Shown here one piece after another: positions 13,341 to 20,998 of a DNA stretch of 20,998 bases (its first letter is position 1; the number at the start of each line of letters is the position of its first letter). The DNA is from DATGFK01 sp040007395 (GTDB lineage: Bacteria > Chloroflexota > Anaerolineae > Aggregatilineales > UBA2796): positions 1-20,998 of the forward strand of contig JBDTVG010000169.1 of the NCBI GenBank assembly GCA_040007395.1, read 5' to 3'. Below the pieces are notes generated by a model that saw only the letters and a program-made list of their open reading frames with translations, did not search any database and had not been told where the DNA came from. The position numbers were made by a program, and so were the translations under genes.

Positions 13341-16300
13341 TCAGACCTGAGCGATTTCTCCGGCGACAGGCAGCGTAAAGGTAAAGGTGCTACCCCGTGC
13401 GGGCTGGCTTTCTACCCAGATATGCCCTTGCATCATTTCCACGAGTTTCTTCGAGATCGCCAAGCCTAAGCCCGTTCCGCCATATTCGCGAGTCGCAGAA
13501 CCATCGGCCTGCCGAAACTCATCGAAGATAATCTCCTGATCTTCGGGTCGGATGCCGATCCCAGTGTCGATCACCGAAAACGCGATGAACGCTACGCCGT
13601 AGGTGTCACTGATGCTGGCCTGCACAATGACTCCACCCTGTTTGGTAAACTTAACCCCGTTACCAATCAGGTTGGTCACGACCTGCTTAAAGCGCACAAG
13701 GTCGGCGTTGACTGGCGGCAGGTTATCTGGCACATCCAATTTGAGATACAGGCCGCGTTTCGCGGCCTCACTTTCGAGGTTATAAATTGCGGTACTCAGT
13801 TCGTCACGCACATTGATCGGCTCGATCTGCAATTCCATGCGGCCTGCATCGATCTTGGCGATGTCGAGCAGGTCGTCAATGAGCGCCAGCAGAGTCCGCC
13901 CATTCCGCAGGATGCGTTCGACACGATCCGATTGCTTATCATTCAGTGCGCCGTAGAGCGAACGCATCAGCATTTCGCTGTAGCCATTGATGCTGTTCAT
14001 TGGCGTGCGTAACTCGTGGCTGACGCTGGCAAGAAATTCACTCTTGAGCCGATTGACCTTGGTAAGTTCAACAGCACGATCTTCTAGCGCCTGAAACAGG
14101 CGTGCATTCTCGATGGCAATGGCAGCCTGACTGGCAAAAAGCTGGGCAAGTTCGCGTTCTTCATCGGTGAACGGGTGAGGGCTGCTTTTGGTATACAGAT
14201 CCAGTATACCTAGATTTTGTCCGGCTTTAACGATAGGCACGAACAAAACACTTTTAATCCCTTCTGCGCGGAAGACGTGTTCCTGTTCGGCGCTGAGGGT
14301 ATGTTCAGCCATCCAGTATTGAGGACGCAGGTTAGTTTCGTTGTAATCGCTGTTGTGAACCCGTCGCCCAAGCAGGTAACGCTCCGAAAGTCCTAGCGCG
14401 GCACGCGGCGTAAAATAATCTTGCTGCGGATCGCGCATTAGCAGGCTTACCGCGTCAACCTCGAAGATCGTAGCAGCTTCCCTGACAATCGTTTTGAGCA
14501 GCGCTTCGGTTTGCAATTGACCAATAATGCTGCGACTGCTGGCTTGCAACTTTTCGAGTTGGTGGACACGATGCTGCTCTCGTTCAGACAAGCTTACATT
14601 GTCAATAGTCAGTGCGCCCTGATTGGAAATCGCTTCCAAGAGTTGAATTTCGTGTTTGTCGAAAATGCGGGCGGGCAATTGACACGATATTTCGATCAGG
14701 CCAATTGTTTCGCCGCGTCGGACAATCGGAGTGAGCAATAAGCTGATAGGTTGTTTGCCAAAGAGTGCCGATATTTCTTGCGAGGTAGCGCTGTCGTCGG
14801 CTCCTTTGGTATAAAAGGAGACAGTTAGCCCCTCTTCGAGTGTATGGGTGATCGCCGGGAGCGTATTTCCGCCTGCCCGTCCCAGAACTGACGCACTTGG
14901 ATTAAGCGTTAAGGGGAAGTTGGCACTGATTGGAAATGTGCCATTTTCGGCACGGAGCGAAACAATCGCACAATCCGCTTCAACTGCATGGGCGGCTTCC
15001 CAAGCAAGCTGTCGCAGCAGAGACTCCATATCGGGAACCACAGTAAAACCAACCGCAATGCGGCGCAGCAGGGTTTGTTCACCGGCTTGCCGCTGCGCCT
15101 GCCGATACATACGGGCATTTTCAATAGCGATGGCAGCCTGTGAGGTGAGCGTCTGGGCAAGTCGGACATCGCTTGGGGTAAATTCGCGTGGTCGGCGGGC
15201 TTCGACCCACATCATGCAGCCGATAACCCGATCCCCAACAATCATCGCTAGAATCATCTCAGAAAAGATGCCCAGCTTTTTCATTTGCTTTTGCTGTCGT
15301 CCGGTAGTCCCCGGCCCATCGCGATAGGCGATCACCTGTCGGCGGGTCAGCACCGCGCCGTTCAGCAGCGATCTTTCGTTTGCGCCAAGCGTCTGCCCCA
15401 AAAATGGCGGCAAGGTATATTGGTCGGAGTGGCGGGTAAATTCGCCAATACGATATTCGGCCTCAACCGTATGTGCGCCCATCTCGGAGTTGTAGCTAGT
15501 CAGGACGCACACCGCCGTATCGAGGGCGCGGGTCATGTGTTGGACAACCGCCGTTGCCAATTCGTTGTAATCGAGAATCGAGGCCAGATCCTGCCCAATC
15601 TGATGGACAATTCCCTGTTCGAGCAGTCGTCGCTGTGCCTGATTCCACAGTCGCGCATTCTCAATGGCAATTGACACTTGCGCCGCTAGCGTTTCCAACA
15701 CGAAATGATCGGTCTTGAGAAAGCCATTGACTTGCTCAGAAAAGGCCTCGATGGTGCCTAGAATACGGGTACGCGCCCGCAGCGGAACCATTAGCACGCT
15801 GCCTCCCAGCCCAACATTCCCCGGTGTAAAGAAATCGCCATCTTCGCGAATGTCAGCAACAGTCTGCGTTTCGCCGCTTCGCACAGCACGCCCTGATACA
15901 CCTTGTGTAATCGGGAAGGTGAAACCTGTCGGAGTAGCACCGCCCGGTATCGACGAAACCGAAGCCTGCACGATCAGATTTTGCCCGGTCTCATCCAGCA
16001 GCATAATCGTGACCGTCTTGTAGCCAAGCAGGTCATGGATCGTCTGCACGACTTTACGCATCAGCCCCGGCAGATCCAACGTGGCAGTGAGTTCCTGACT
16101 AATCGCATTGATCAGGGCCATCAGATCGGCGCGGGTACGTTCCCCAGCGAAAAGCTGGACGTTTTCGATGCACATGGCGATCTGGGCGCTGACGGCGTGG
16201 GCAAGTGTTAAATGGACTGACTCGAAATGACCATGTTTGCGGTTGACCAGACTCAGAACCCCTAGCGTTCGATTGCGGATGTTCAAAGGGAAGGTCAGGA

Positions 16301-17078
16301 TACTGTGACATTCGATCACAGGTTCGCCCGGTACGTTGCTAATATAGGGCTGCCCCGTATGGTAAACATGAACCATGTGGCTGTCGCCATCTAGTGCCAG
16401 CGACCCGAATGGTAAAGTCAGCGCCAGTCCATAGCGCGAGGCTTGGTGAGGGGTCAAAGCAGTCGAGGCGGCATCAGGCAGCATCAATAGTGCGCCTTCC
16501 GCGTCCAGCAAATGCGCTGCTTCGCGCAGCGTTTCGGAGAGCATTTCATCTACTTCGAGGTTACTGGTGGTGATGGCGGCAATTTCCAACAAGCCCGGTG
16601 CTGCCAGCGGATTCCCCTGTGCTTCCTGCAAGGTGAAGTTATCAAGCGTCAGTGCTGCTTGTTCAGCAAGCATCTCAACTATCTTGAGGTGCTTTTTGGT
16701 ATAACTCCGGGGTTTCGCGCTTTCCACGCTAAACACACCGAGGAGTTTAGTACCCCGCCAAATCGGCACAGCTATCTGTGACATGGTGTCTGATCCATCG
16801 GGGACATAGCGTGGATCGTCGTGAATATCATTGACTATTACTGATTGTCCAGACTGCGCGACACTGCCGACTATCCCTTCGCCTAGGCGCAGCGGCGGTG
16901 GCAATGACCCACCAGAACCAATGCGTTGGTAAAAGTATGGAGCCAATACATTCCGATTGCGATCCAGCAGGGCGATCCCGCCGCTATCAAAAGGGACAAG
17001 TTCCTGAGCATACTGTACGATGTGGATCAGCGCTAGGTCAAGGCTGATGGTTGGAGCCGAAGACTGCCGAGAATCCAT
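13341..17078 (-). CDS. Multi-GAF sensor histidine kinase
   Basis: A 1245-residue soluble kinase. Six GAF-type sensory domains can be counted from their ends: ALTLDN (about 142), MCIENVQL (302), IAIENARLW (470), IAIENARMY (650), LTIDNVSL (823) and IAIENARLF (987). A short linker leads to the dimerisation helix with the phospho-acceptor His1021 in SVSHELRTPMNSI, then the ATP-binding domain: N-box VTNLIGNGVKF (1134-1144), G1 DTGIGI (1171-1176), F-box FDEF (1185-1188) and G2 GGTGLGLAIS. I see no membrane segment, receiver domain or adjacent response regulator, so it should sense cytoplasmic signals and act on a partner encoded elsewhere. The start is ATG 17078 with a weak ribosome site; a short ORF with a strong site precedes it. 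Confidence 0.96.
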   Translation of the reverse strand: MDSRQSSAPTISLDLALIHIVQYAQELVPFDSGGIALLDRNRNVLAPYFYQRIGSGGSLPPPLRLGEGIVGSVAQSGQSVIVNDIHDDPRYVPDGSDTMSQIAVPIWRGTKLLGVFSVESAKPRSYTKKHLKIVEMLAEQAALTLDNFTLQEAQGNPLAAPGLLEIAAITTSNLEVDEMLSETLREAAHLLDAEGALLMLPDAASTALTPHQASRYGLALTLPFGSLALDGDSHMVHVYHTGQPYISNVPGEPVIECHSILTFPLNIRNRTLGVLSLVNRKHGHFESVHLTLAHAVSAQIAMCIENVQLFAGERTRADLMALINAISQELTATLDLPGLMRKVVQTIHDLLGYKTVTIMLLDETGQNLIVQASVSSIPGGATPTGFTFPITQGVSGRAVRSGETQTVADIREDGDFFTPGNVGLGGSVLMVPLRARTRILGTIEAFSEQVNGFLKTDHFVLETLAAQVSIAIENARLWNQAQRRLLEQGIVHQIGQDLASILDYNELATAVVQHMTRALDTAVCVLTSYNSEMGAHTVEAEYRIGEFTRHSDQYTLPPFLGQTLGANERSLLNGAVLTRRQVIAYRDGPGTTGRQQKQMKKLGIFSEMILAMIVGDRVIGCMMWVEARRPREFTPSDVRLAQTLTSQAAIAIENARMYRQAQRQAGEQTLLRRIAVGFTVVPDMESLLRQLAWEAAHAVEADCAIVSLRAENGTFPISANFPLTLNPSASVLGRAGGNTLPAITHTLEEGLTVSFYTKGADDSATSQEISALFGKQPISLLLTPIVRRGETIGLIEISCQLPARIFDKHEIQLLEAISNQGALTIDNVSLSEREQHRVHQLEKLQASSRSIIGQLQTEALLKTIVREAATIFEVDAVSLLMRDPQQDYFTPRAALGLSERYLLGRRVHNSDYNETNLRPQYWMAEHTLSAEQEHVFRAEGIKSVLFVPIVKAGQNLGILDLYTKSSPHPFTDEERELAQLFASQAAIAIENARLFQALEDRAVELTKVNRLKSEFLASVSHELRTPMNSINGYSEMLMRSLYGALNDKQSDRVERILRNGRTLLALIDDLLDIAKIDAGRMELQIEPINVRDELSTAIYNLESEAAKRGLYLKLDVPDNLPPVNADLVRFKQVVTNLIGNGVKFTKQGGVIVQASISDTYGVAFIAFSVIDTGIGIRPEDQEIIFDEFRQADGSATREYGGTGLGLAISKKLVEMMQGHIWVESQPARGSTFTFTLPVAGEIAQV

Positions 17079-17089
17079 GAGCTATTACT

Positions 17090-17116
17090 CTAATCATTGA
17101 CGAAGATACAATTCAT
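17090..17116 (-). CDS. Possible 8-codon leader ORF before the histidine kinase
   Basis: On the minus strand AGGAGGAGC is followed by ATG and codons for MNCIFVND, then TAG, ending 11 bases before the kinase ATG in a different frame. The ribosome site is the strongest seen in this window, while the kinase's own is poor, so the short ORF may feed ribosomes to the kinase by re-initiation. Against it, a TATACT box (17126-17131) that could be the -10 promoter element would place the transcript start inside this ribosome site. Confidence 0.3.
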   Translation of the reverse strand: MNCIFVND

Positions 17117-17314
17117 GCTCCTCCTAGTATAGTCTATTCCTTAAGAGTCGCGAAGGTAAAAATCCGTAAAATTAAGATAAACGCTTGGATTCCAGCTAAA
17201 CTAGCACAAAATTTGAGCAACCGGACTACACACTACACAATTCTTTTATCGGTTTCTTGGCTGTTTCTTCTTCGCTAGCGCCGCAAAAAACGAGTAATCT
17301 GACACGCTTTGGGT

Positions 17315-17320
17315 TACAAT
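17315..17320 (+). promoter_or_regulatory. Candidate -10 box for a leaderless rfaE2-murJ transcript
   Basis: TACAAT (17315-17320) ends seven bases before the ATG at 17328, the spacing typical of leaderless mRNAs, and no Shine-Dalgarno is present. The -35 region is weak. The box overlaps the alternative ATG at 17319, so that start would not be transcribed if the box is real. Confidence 0.35.
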
Positions 17321-17327
17321 GCGCCGC

Positions 17328-17807
17328 ATGGGAACCGTATTAACACTGCCACAAGCACTCGAACAACAAGCTAGTCTCCGCAAGGAGGGCAAAACACTGG
17401 TTTTTACAAACGGACATTTTGACCTACTCCACACGGGACATCTGGATTATCTGGAGAAAGCACGCGCTCTCGGTGATGCGTTATTTGTCGGCATTAACGG
17501 CGACAGCGCCTCCGAATCGCTCAAAGGGACCGGTCGCCCGATTGTGCCTGCCGCCGAGCGCGCACGCCTGATTGCGGCGCTGTGCTGTGTCGATGCGGCG
17601 ATCATCTTTGAGGCGCTCACCGCCAATGAATTGATCGGCGCACTTAGACCGGACATCTATGTAAAAGGTGGCGATTATCGCGACAAACGGCTGCCCGAAC
17701 GGGCAACCGTTGAAGCCTACGGCGGGCATGTGGAATTGATCGCGCTGCTACCAGACCATAGCACCTCGGCGCTGATTGCTCGTATCCAAGCGCTATCGGA
17801 GCAATGA
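17328..17807 (+). CDS. rfaE2: RfaE2/HldE-type sugar-phosphate nucleotidyltransferase
   Basis: A cytidylyltransferase-fold enzyme of the kind that adenylates D-glycero-beta-D-manno-heptose 1-phosphate to ADP-heptose. It shows FTNGHFDLLHTGHLDYLEKA with the HxGH nucleotide-binding motif, LFVGINGD, and RPDIYVKGGDY. It is 159 residues, a stand-alone nucleotidyltransferase without the fused kinase domain of E. coli HldE. An ATG at 17319 would add three residues (MRR). The stop overlaps the murJ start as ATGA, so the two are co-translated. If the organism has no LPS, the heptose could serve a glycoprotein or another surface glycan, or the true substrate may be a different sugar or polyol phosphate. 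Confidence 0.88.
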   Translation: MGTVLTLPQALEQQASLRKEGKTLVFTNGHFDLLHTGHLDYLEKARALGDALFVGINGDSASESLKGTGRPIVPAAERARLIAALCCVDAAIIFEALTANELIGALRPDIYVKGGDYRDKRLPERATVEAYGGHVELIALLPDHSTSALIARIQALSEQ

Positions 17808-19534
17808 TGAACACCGATCCAACAATAGAAGTGCTCGAAAACCCGACGGTAGCGTTGCCGCTTGAACAACACATCCTTGACGAAGACTCCGCCGAAACGG
17901 TTCGCCGCAATCTGGCGCGTGCCACGACCATTCTAGCCATGGGCAACATCGCCAGCCGCGTGTTGGGCTTCGCCAAAGAGATTCTGCTCTCTAACTACTT
18001 TGGGGCAGGGCGCTTGGTAGACGCTTTTCAGATCGCGATTACTGTACCACAAGACCTGTTCGATCTGGCGATCAACGGTCACGTCAATTCGGCTTTAGTA
18101 CCCGTGCTGAGTGAGTACGCCACCAAAGAAGATCGACACGAATTGTGGCGATTATCAAGCGCCTTGTTGGGGTTAGTCTGCTTGGGGACAAGCAGCCTTG
18201 TCTTTGTCTTGATCATATTCGCGCCGCAGATTATCACGCTGTATCGGGGGGCGAATCCCGGTACGTGGGCAATGGACGCGGCGGTGCGTACCCTTGCGCC
18301 GCAGTTTCCAACGGCGATTTCTGGCGGCAAGGGGATTAGTGCCGAAGCCTTTGCGCTGTCGGTTCGCCTGATGCGCCTGACTGCGCCTGCCCTCATTTTT
18401 CAAAGCCTGTTCTCCGTCGTATCGGGGCTGCTATATGCGCTCAAGCGTTTTACGTGGCCTGCTTTTGCGGCAGCGCTGTTCAATGGCACGATTGTTGTCA
18501 CGATGGTGGTCTTGGCTCCCAAAATTGGGATTGAGAGCGCGGCAATTGGCTTTTTGCTAGGGGCGGTCTTGCAATTGGCGCTGCAATTCGGTGGTTTACG
18601 TGGGGAGCGTATACGCCTACAAGTGCGCGGTACATTGTCCCATCCCGGCGTGCGACGTATTGGGCGGCTGTATCTGCCTGTTATGTTGTCTCTGCTGCTC
18701 GACATCTTCATTCGGATCTTCAGCTATAACCTTGCGTCACAGGCTGGCGACGGCAATATCGCCTATATGAACTGGGCAACCAGTTTGCGCGAATTTCCGC
18801 TAGGGTTAGTTGGCACTGCCATTTCGATTGCGATTTTGCCAACGCTGGCACGCCAAGCGTTGCGACCCGAAGCCATGCGGGAATTTCAGGACACACTGGG
18901 GCAAGGAATTCGCTTGGCATTGGTGTTGATTATCCCGGCGACGGTGGGTATGTTTGCCCTTGCTGGCCCGTTAATCGGGCTGGTTTTTGAGCGTGGTGCG
19001 TTTACGGCGGTGGATACCAATATTACCTCGATTGTACTGCGGTTGTATCTGGTCGGTATCCCGTTCGCGGCAGTCGATCTTCTGCTGATTTTCGCCTTTT
19101 ATGCCCGCAAAGATACGCTCACTCCGGCGTTGGTCGGGGTGTTCAGCTTGGTTTGCTATATCTTGATTGCGCTGCTGCTCAGAGGAACTTATGGCTTCCT
19201 AAGCCTAATGATCGCTGATTCGCTCAAGCATGTGATCCACATGACGACCTGCATGATTCTGCTGCGCCGCAGGTTGGGTGGGCTAGGCAGTCAACGCTTA
19301 CCGATCACGCTGCTCAAGGTTGCCTTAGCCACAACCGCTATGGCACTGATCACGTATGTGTTGGTGCAAAGCGCCCGTCAATTGTGGCCTGTCGAGGGGC
19401 TAACACAGCGTGCGATCATCGTGCTGATGCCAAGTGCCTTCGGCGCAGCGACCTATTTCATTCTGGCCTCGCTGCTCCAACTCAATGACTTCACTTGGTT
19501 TATCCAATCGCTACGTCGCAAGATTCGTCGTTAA
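17804..19534 (+). CDS. murJ: MurJ/MviN-family lipid II flippase
   Basis: A polytopic membrane protein (576 residues, about 13-14 predicted segments) of the MOP exporter superfamily. MurJ flips lipid-linked peptidoglycan precursor to the outer face of the membrane. After a cytoplasmic N-terminal extension of about 35 residues come the hallmarks GNIASRVLGFAKEILLSNYF (47-66), FGAGRLVDAFQIA (66-78), SALVPVLSEYA and LREFPLGLVGTAISIAILP. The start overlaps the rfaE2 stop (ATGA); a second ATG follows directly. Compared with E. coli MurJ from memory, Arg18 and Asp39 have counterparts (R52, D73), Arg24 is Lys58, and the Arg52 and Arg270 positions are not arginine. It could be a MurJ orthologue or a related flippase for another lipid-linked glycan. 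Confidence 0.9.
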   Translation: MMNTDPTIEVLENPTVALPLEQHILDEDSAETVRRNLARATTILAMGNIASRVLGFAKEILLSNYFGAGRLVDAFQIAITVPQDLFDLAINGHVNSALVPVLSEYATKEDRHELWRLSSALLGLVCLGTSSLVFVLIIFAPQIITLYRGANPGTWAMDAAVRTLAPQFPTAISGGKGISAEAFALSVRLMRLTAPALIFQSLFSVVSGLLYALKRFTWPAFAAALFNGTIVVTMVVLAPKIGIESAAIGFLLGAVLQLALQFGGLRGERIRLQVRGTLSHPGVRRIGRLYLPVMLSLLLDIFIRIFSYNLASQAGDGNIAYMNWATSLREFPLGLVGTAISIAILPTLARQALRPEAMREFQDTLGQGIRLALVLIIPATVGMFALAGPLIGLVFERGAFTAVDTNITSIVLRLYLVGIPFAAVDLLLIFAFYARKDTLTPALVGVFSLVCYILIALLLRGTYGFLSLMIADSLKHVIHMTTCMILLRRRLGGLGSQRLPITLLKVALATTAMALITYVLVQSARQLWPVEGLTQRAIIVLMPSAFGAATYFILASLLQLNDFTWFIQSLRRKIRR

Positions 19535-19551
19535 CTAGAGGAGAATCCGAG

Positions 19552-20358
19552 TTGACCCGCCTCACCACTGCCGAGCCACAATCACAGACTCGATCACGGA
19601 CTCGCCGTACCGAGTTCCTAACAGGTGCAAAAGACACTATCCCACTGGTGCTGGGCGCAATCCCTTTCGCGATCATTTTTGGTGCAGTCGCGGGCAGCAG
19701 CGGCCTTTCGGCGGGTGGGACGGTGGCGATGTCAGTGTTTGTCTTTGCGGGATCGGCACAGTTCATCGCAACCAATCTGATCGCCAGCAATACGCCAGGG
19801 GCGGTGATCATTTTGACCACCTTTGTCGTGAATCTACGGCACGCACTGTACTCTGCGACTCTTGCGCCACACGTCAAGCGATTGCCGCAGCGTTGGCTAA
19901 TTCCGCTGGCCTTCTGGCTCACCGACGAGTCGTTCATGATCGTGATTTCACACTACAACAAGCCGGATGCTTCGCCGTTCAAGCACTGGTATTTTCTTGG
20001 CTCTGAACTCATTATGTACTCCAATTGGGTCGCTTTCACCGGAGTCGGGGTGCTGGCCGGTAAAGTCATCGGTGAAAATTCCGGGCTAGATTTCGCGATG
20101 GTGGCAACGTTTATTGGTCTAGTCGTGCCCTTTGTAAAGAGTCGGGCGGCGCGAGTTTCCGTGCTGTGCGCTGGGGTAAGTTCAATTTTCACCTATTCGA
20201 TGCCGAACAAATTGGGCCTAATTGTTGCCGCCTTGCTAGGCATTGTTGCTGGAATGGTCGTCGAAACCTTCTGGCCTGAGCCAATCGAGCCAATCGAGCT
20301 AAATGCCGCCCTACCTGTCACTGATCCGCTTTTGCAGAAAGAGAGTGAAGTAGGCTGA
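19552..20358 (+). CDS. azlC: Branched-chain amino acid exporter, large subunit AzlC
   Basis: The larger subunit of an AzlCD/YgaZH-type exporter for branched-chain amino acids (268 residues). Family features are GAKDTIPLVLGAIPFAIIFG near the N-terminus, VFAGSAQFIATNL, VNLRHALYSA, and WLTDESFMI; several membrane segments are visible. I chose the TTG at 19552 because AGAGGAG lies eight bases before it and the frame upstream runs through murJ; this gives a 26-residue basic, hydrophilic N-terminus. The C-terminus ends with an acidic PEPIEPIEL stretch. It lies 17 bases after murJ and overlaps azlD by one base. Confidence 0.93.
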   Translation: MTRLTTAEPQSQTRSRTRRTEFLTGAKDTIPLVLGAIPFAIIFGAVAGSSGLSAGGTVAMSVFVFAGSAQFIATNLIASNTPGAVIILTTFVVNLRHALYSATLAPHVKRLPQRWLIPLAFWLTDESFMIVISHYNKPDASPFKHWYFLGSELIMYSNWVAFTGVGVLAGKVIGENSGLDFAMVATFIGLVVPFVKSRAARVSVLCAGVSSIFTYSMPNKLGLIVAALLGIVAGMVVETFWPEPIEPIELNAALPVTDPLLQKESEVG

Positions 20359-20690
20359 TGAACGAAGTAATCCTCATTGGCGGCATGGCGTTGGTGACAT
20401 TCACGATTCGCTATTCTCTGATGGCATTGGTTGGCAAAATATCGCTGCCTGCACCCGTGCTGCGTGCGCTCAAGTTTGTGCCGCCTGCCGTCCTCACCGC
20501 CATCATTGTCCCGGCGATAGTCTATAAGGGCGATCAGCTTGCCTTGTCCTACACGAACGATTATCTTGTAGCGGGGATCGTGACGGCGCTAGTGGGCTGG
20601 CGCAGCAAGAATTTGCTGTTGACCATCCTTGTCGGCATGGGAACACTGTTTGCGTGGCGCTGGCTGCTCAGCACGCATTTGTTCGGCTGA
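20358..20690 (+). CDS. azlD: Branched-chain amino acid exporter, small subunit AzlD
   Basis: The small partner subunit (110 residues) with about four hydrophobic segments. Typical AzlD features are the early FTIRYSLMAL, then LRALKFVPPAVLTAIIVPAI and a terminal segment LLLTILVGMGTLFAWRWLL. The ATG overlaps the azlC TGA by one base, so the pair is translationally coupled. A narrower substrate (for example leucine or azaleucine) cannot be told from sequence. Confidence 0.92.
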   Translation: MNEVILIGGMALVTFTIRYSLMALVGKISLPAPVLRALKFVPPAVLTAIIVPAIVYKGDQLALSYTNDYLVAGIVTALVGWRSKNLLLTILVGMGTLFAWRWLLSTHLFG

Positions 20691-20748
20691 TGGCACAAAC
20701 CAAAAAACAAATATTGTAGCAGTAATCACTCTCTTAATCCTTGAACAC

Positions 20749-20754
20749 TATAAT
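20749..20754 (+). promoter_or_regulatory. Candidate -10 box upstream of the last gene
   Basis: A perfect TATAAT lies 45 bases before the TTG start at 20799, in an AT-rich gap. No convincing -35 box is seen at the expected distance. There is no intrinsic terminator between azlD and this site. Confidence 0.4.
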
Positions 20755-20798
20755 CTATCTACATTCAATAGCGATTAAAGATTATCAATGGGGGCAAT

Positions 20799-20998
20799 TT
20801 GAACCAGCGACTCACTCTTTACATTTTTGCTATCGTCGCTTTCCTATTGGCAGGACTGATCAGTCCGCTGGTCATTCCTGCGTTAGGGCAAAGCGAAACC
20901 GTGACCCCAACGGTCACGCCTACCATAGACCAAACACGCACCATGCAAGCCGCCATCGAAGATCGCCAAACCATCGCGTTTGAAGATTTGCGGGATCG
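20799..20998 (+). CDS. Exported or membrane-anchored protein, N-terminal part (runs off window)
   Basis: The frame starts at TTG 20799 behind GGGGGC and stays open to the right edge (66 codons visible). The preceding ATG at 20788 stops after four codons. The protein begins with a basic-hydrophobic segment (LTLYIFAIVAFLLAGLISPL) ending near an ALGQ cleavage-like site, then a Thr/Pro linker (TVTPTVTPT) and a charged helix-like region, MQAAIEDRQTIAFEDL. This resembles many Chloroflexota secreted proteins with Pro/Thr spacers. The catalytic part, if any, lies outside the window, so no function is proposed. Confidence 0.65.
   Translation, partial: MNQRLTLYIFAIVAFLLAGLISPLVIPALGQSETVTPTVTPTIDQTRTMQAAIEDRQTIAFEDLRD

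Noticed and set aside
14848..15327. 159-codon plus-strand frame inside the histidine kinase gene
   Set aside because: It is antisense to conserved GAF-domain coding sequence, with Arg/Ser/Ala-rich content typical of shadow frames.
19495..19551. ATG start for azlC inside the murJ gene
   Set aside because: It would overlap murJ by 40 bases without a ribosome site, whereas TTG 19552 has a good one.
20741..20983. 80-codon frame starting at 20741
   Set aside because: Its product is His/Arg-rich and unlike any protein; the overlapping frame from 20799 encodes a clear signal segment and Thr/Pro linker.

Overview
The window looks like chromosomal DNA from a free-living bacterium with moderate GC, most likely a member of the Chloroflexota. 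This is inferred from Pro/Thr-rich linkers behind N-terminal hydrophobic segments, a short EF-Ts, a ribosomal protein S2 with a long acidic tail, GTG and TTG starts, and no sign of proteobacterial LPS or lipoprotein features. No marker gene settles the lineage, and no rRNA, tRNA or CRISPR array was seen.

Layout. Positions 1-2405: the end of a pentapeptide-repeat gene; a truncated C-terminal remnant of a second cytochrome P450; a small membrane protein; and an intact P450 on the minus strand. Positions 2545-10783 (plus strand): a translation and cell-wall housekeeping block, rpsB-tsf-pyrH-(malE-malF-malG)-frr-uppS. The order rpsB-tsf-pyrH-frr-uppS is widely conserved, but here a complete maltose-type ABC importer without its ATPase lies between pyrH and frr. 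Positions 10795-13159 (minus strand): a visibly AT-richer gene for an AIPR-family (abortive infection phage resistance) protein with an N-terminal PD-(D/E)XK-like nuclease motif. It is cut in two by a 227-bp non-coding element with perfect 19-bp terminal inverted repeats and an 8-bp target duplication. Removing the element and one duplication restores a continuous frame of about 709 codons. Positions 13341-17078 (minus strand): a very large soluble histidine kinase with six GAF domains, preceded by a possible 8-codon leader ORF. Positions 17315-20998 (plus strand): an RfaE2-type nucleotidyltransferase overlapping a MurJ-like lipid flippase gene, an AzlC-AzlD amino-acid exporter pair, and the start of an exported or membrane-anchored protein that leaves the window.

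How the genes relate. UppS makes the undecaprenyl-type lipid carrier and the MurJ-like protein would flip lipid-linked precursors, so both ends of the plus-strand set touch envelope synthesis. RpsB, EF-Ts and RRF serve translation, and PyrH supplies pyrimidine nucleotides. MalE-MalF-MalG would import maltodextrins with an ATPase encoded elsewhere.

The most notable finding is the AIPR nuclease gene broken by a MITE-like element whose inverted repeat supplies the stop codon. Next are the P450 remnant, whose differences from the intact copy are mostly synonymous, the importer inserted in the ribosomal block, and a MurJ homologue that appears to lack arginines known to be important in E. coli MurJ.
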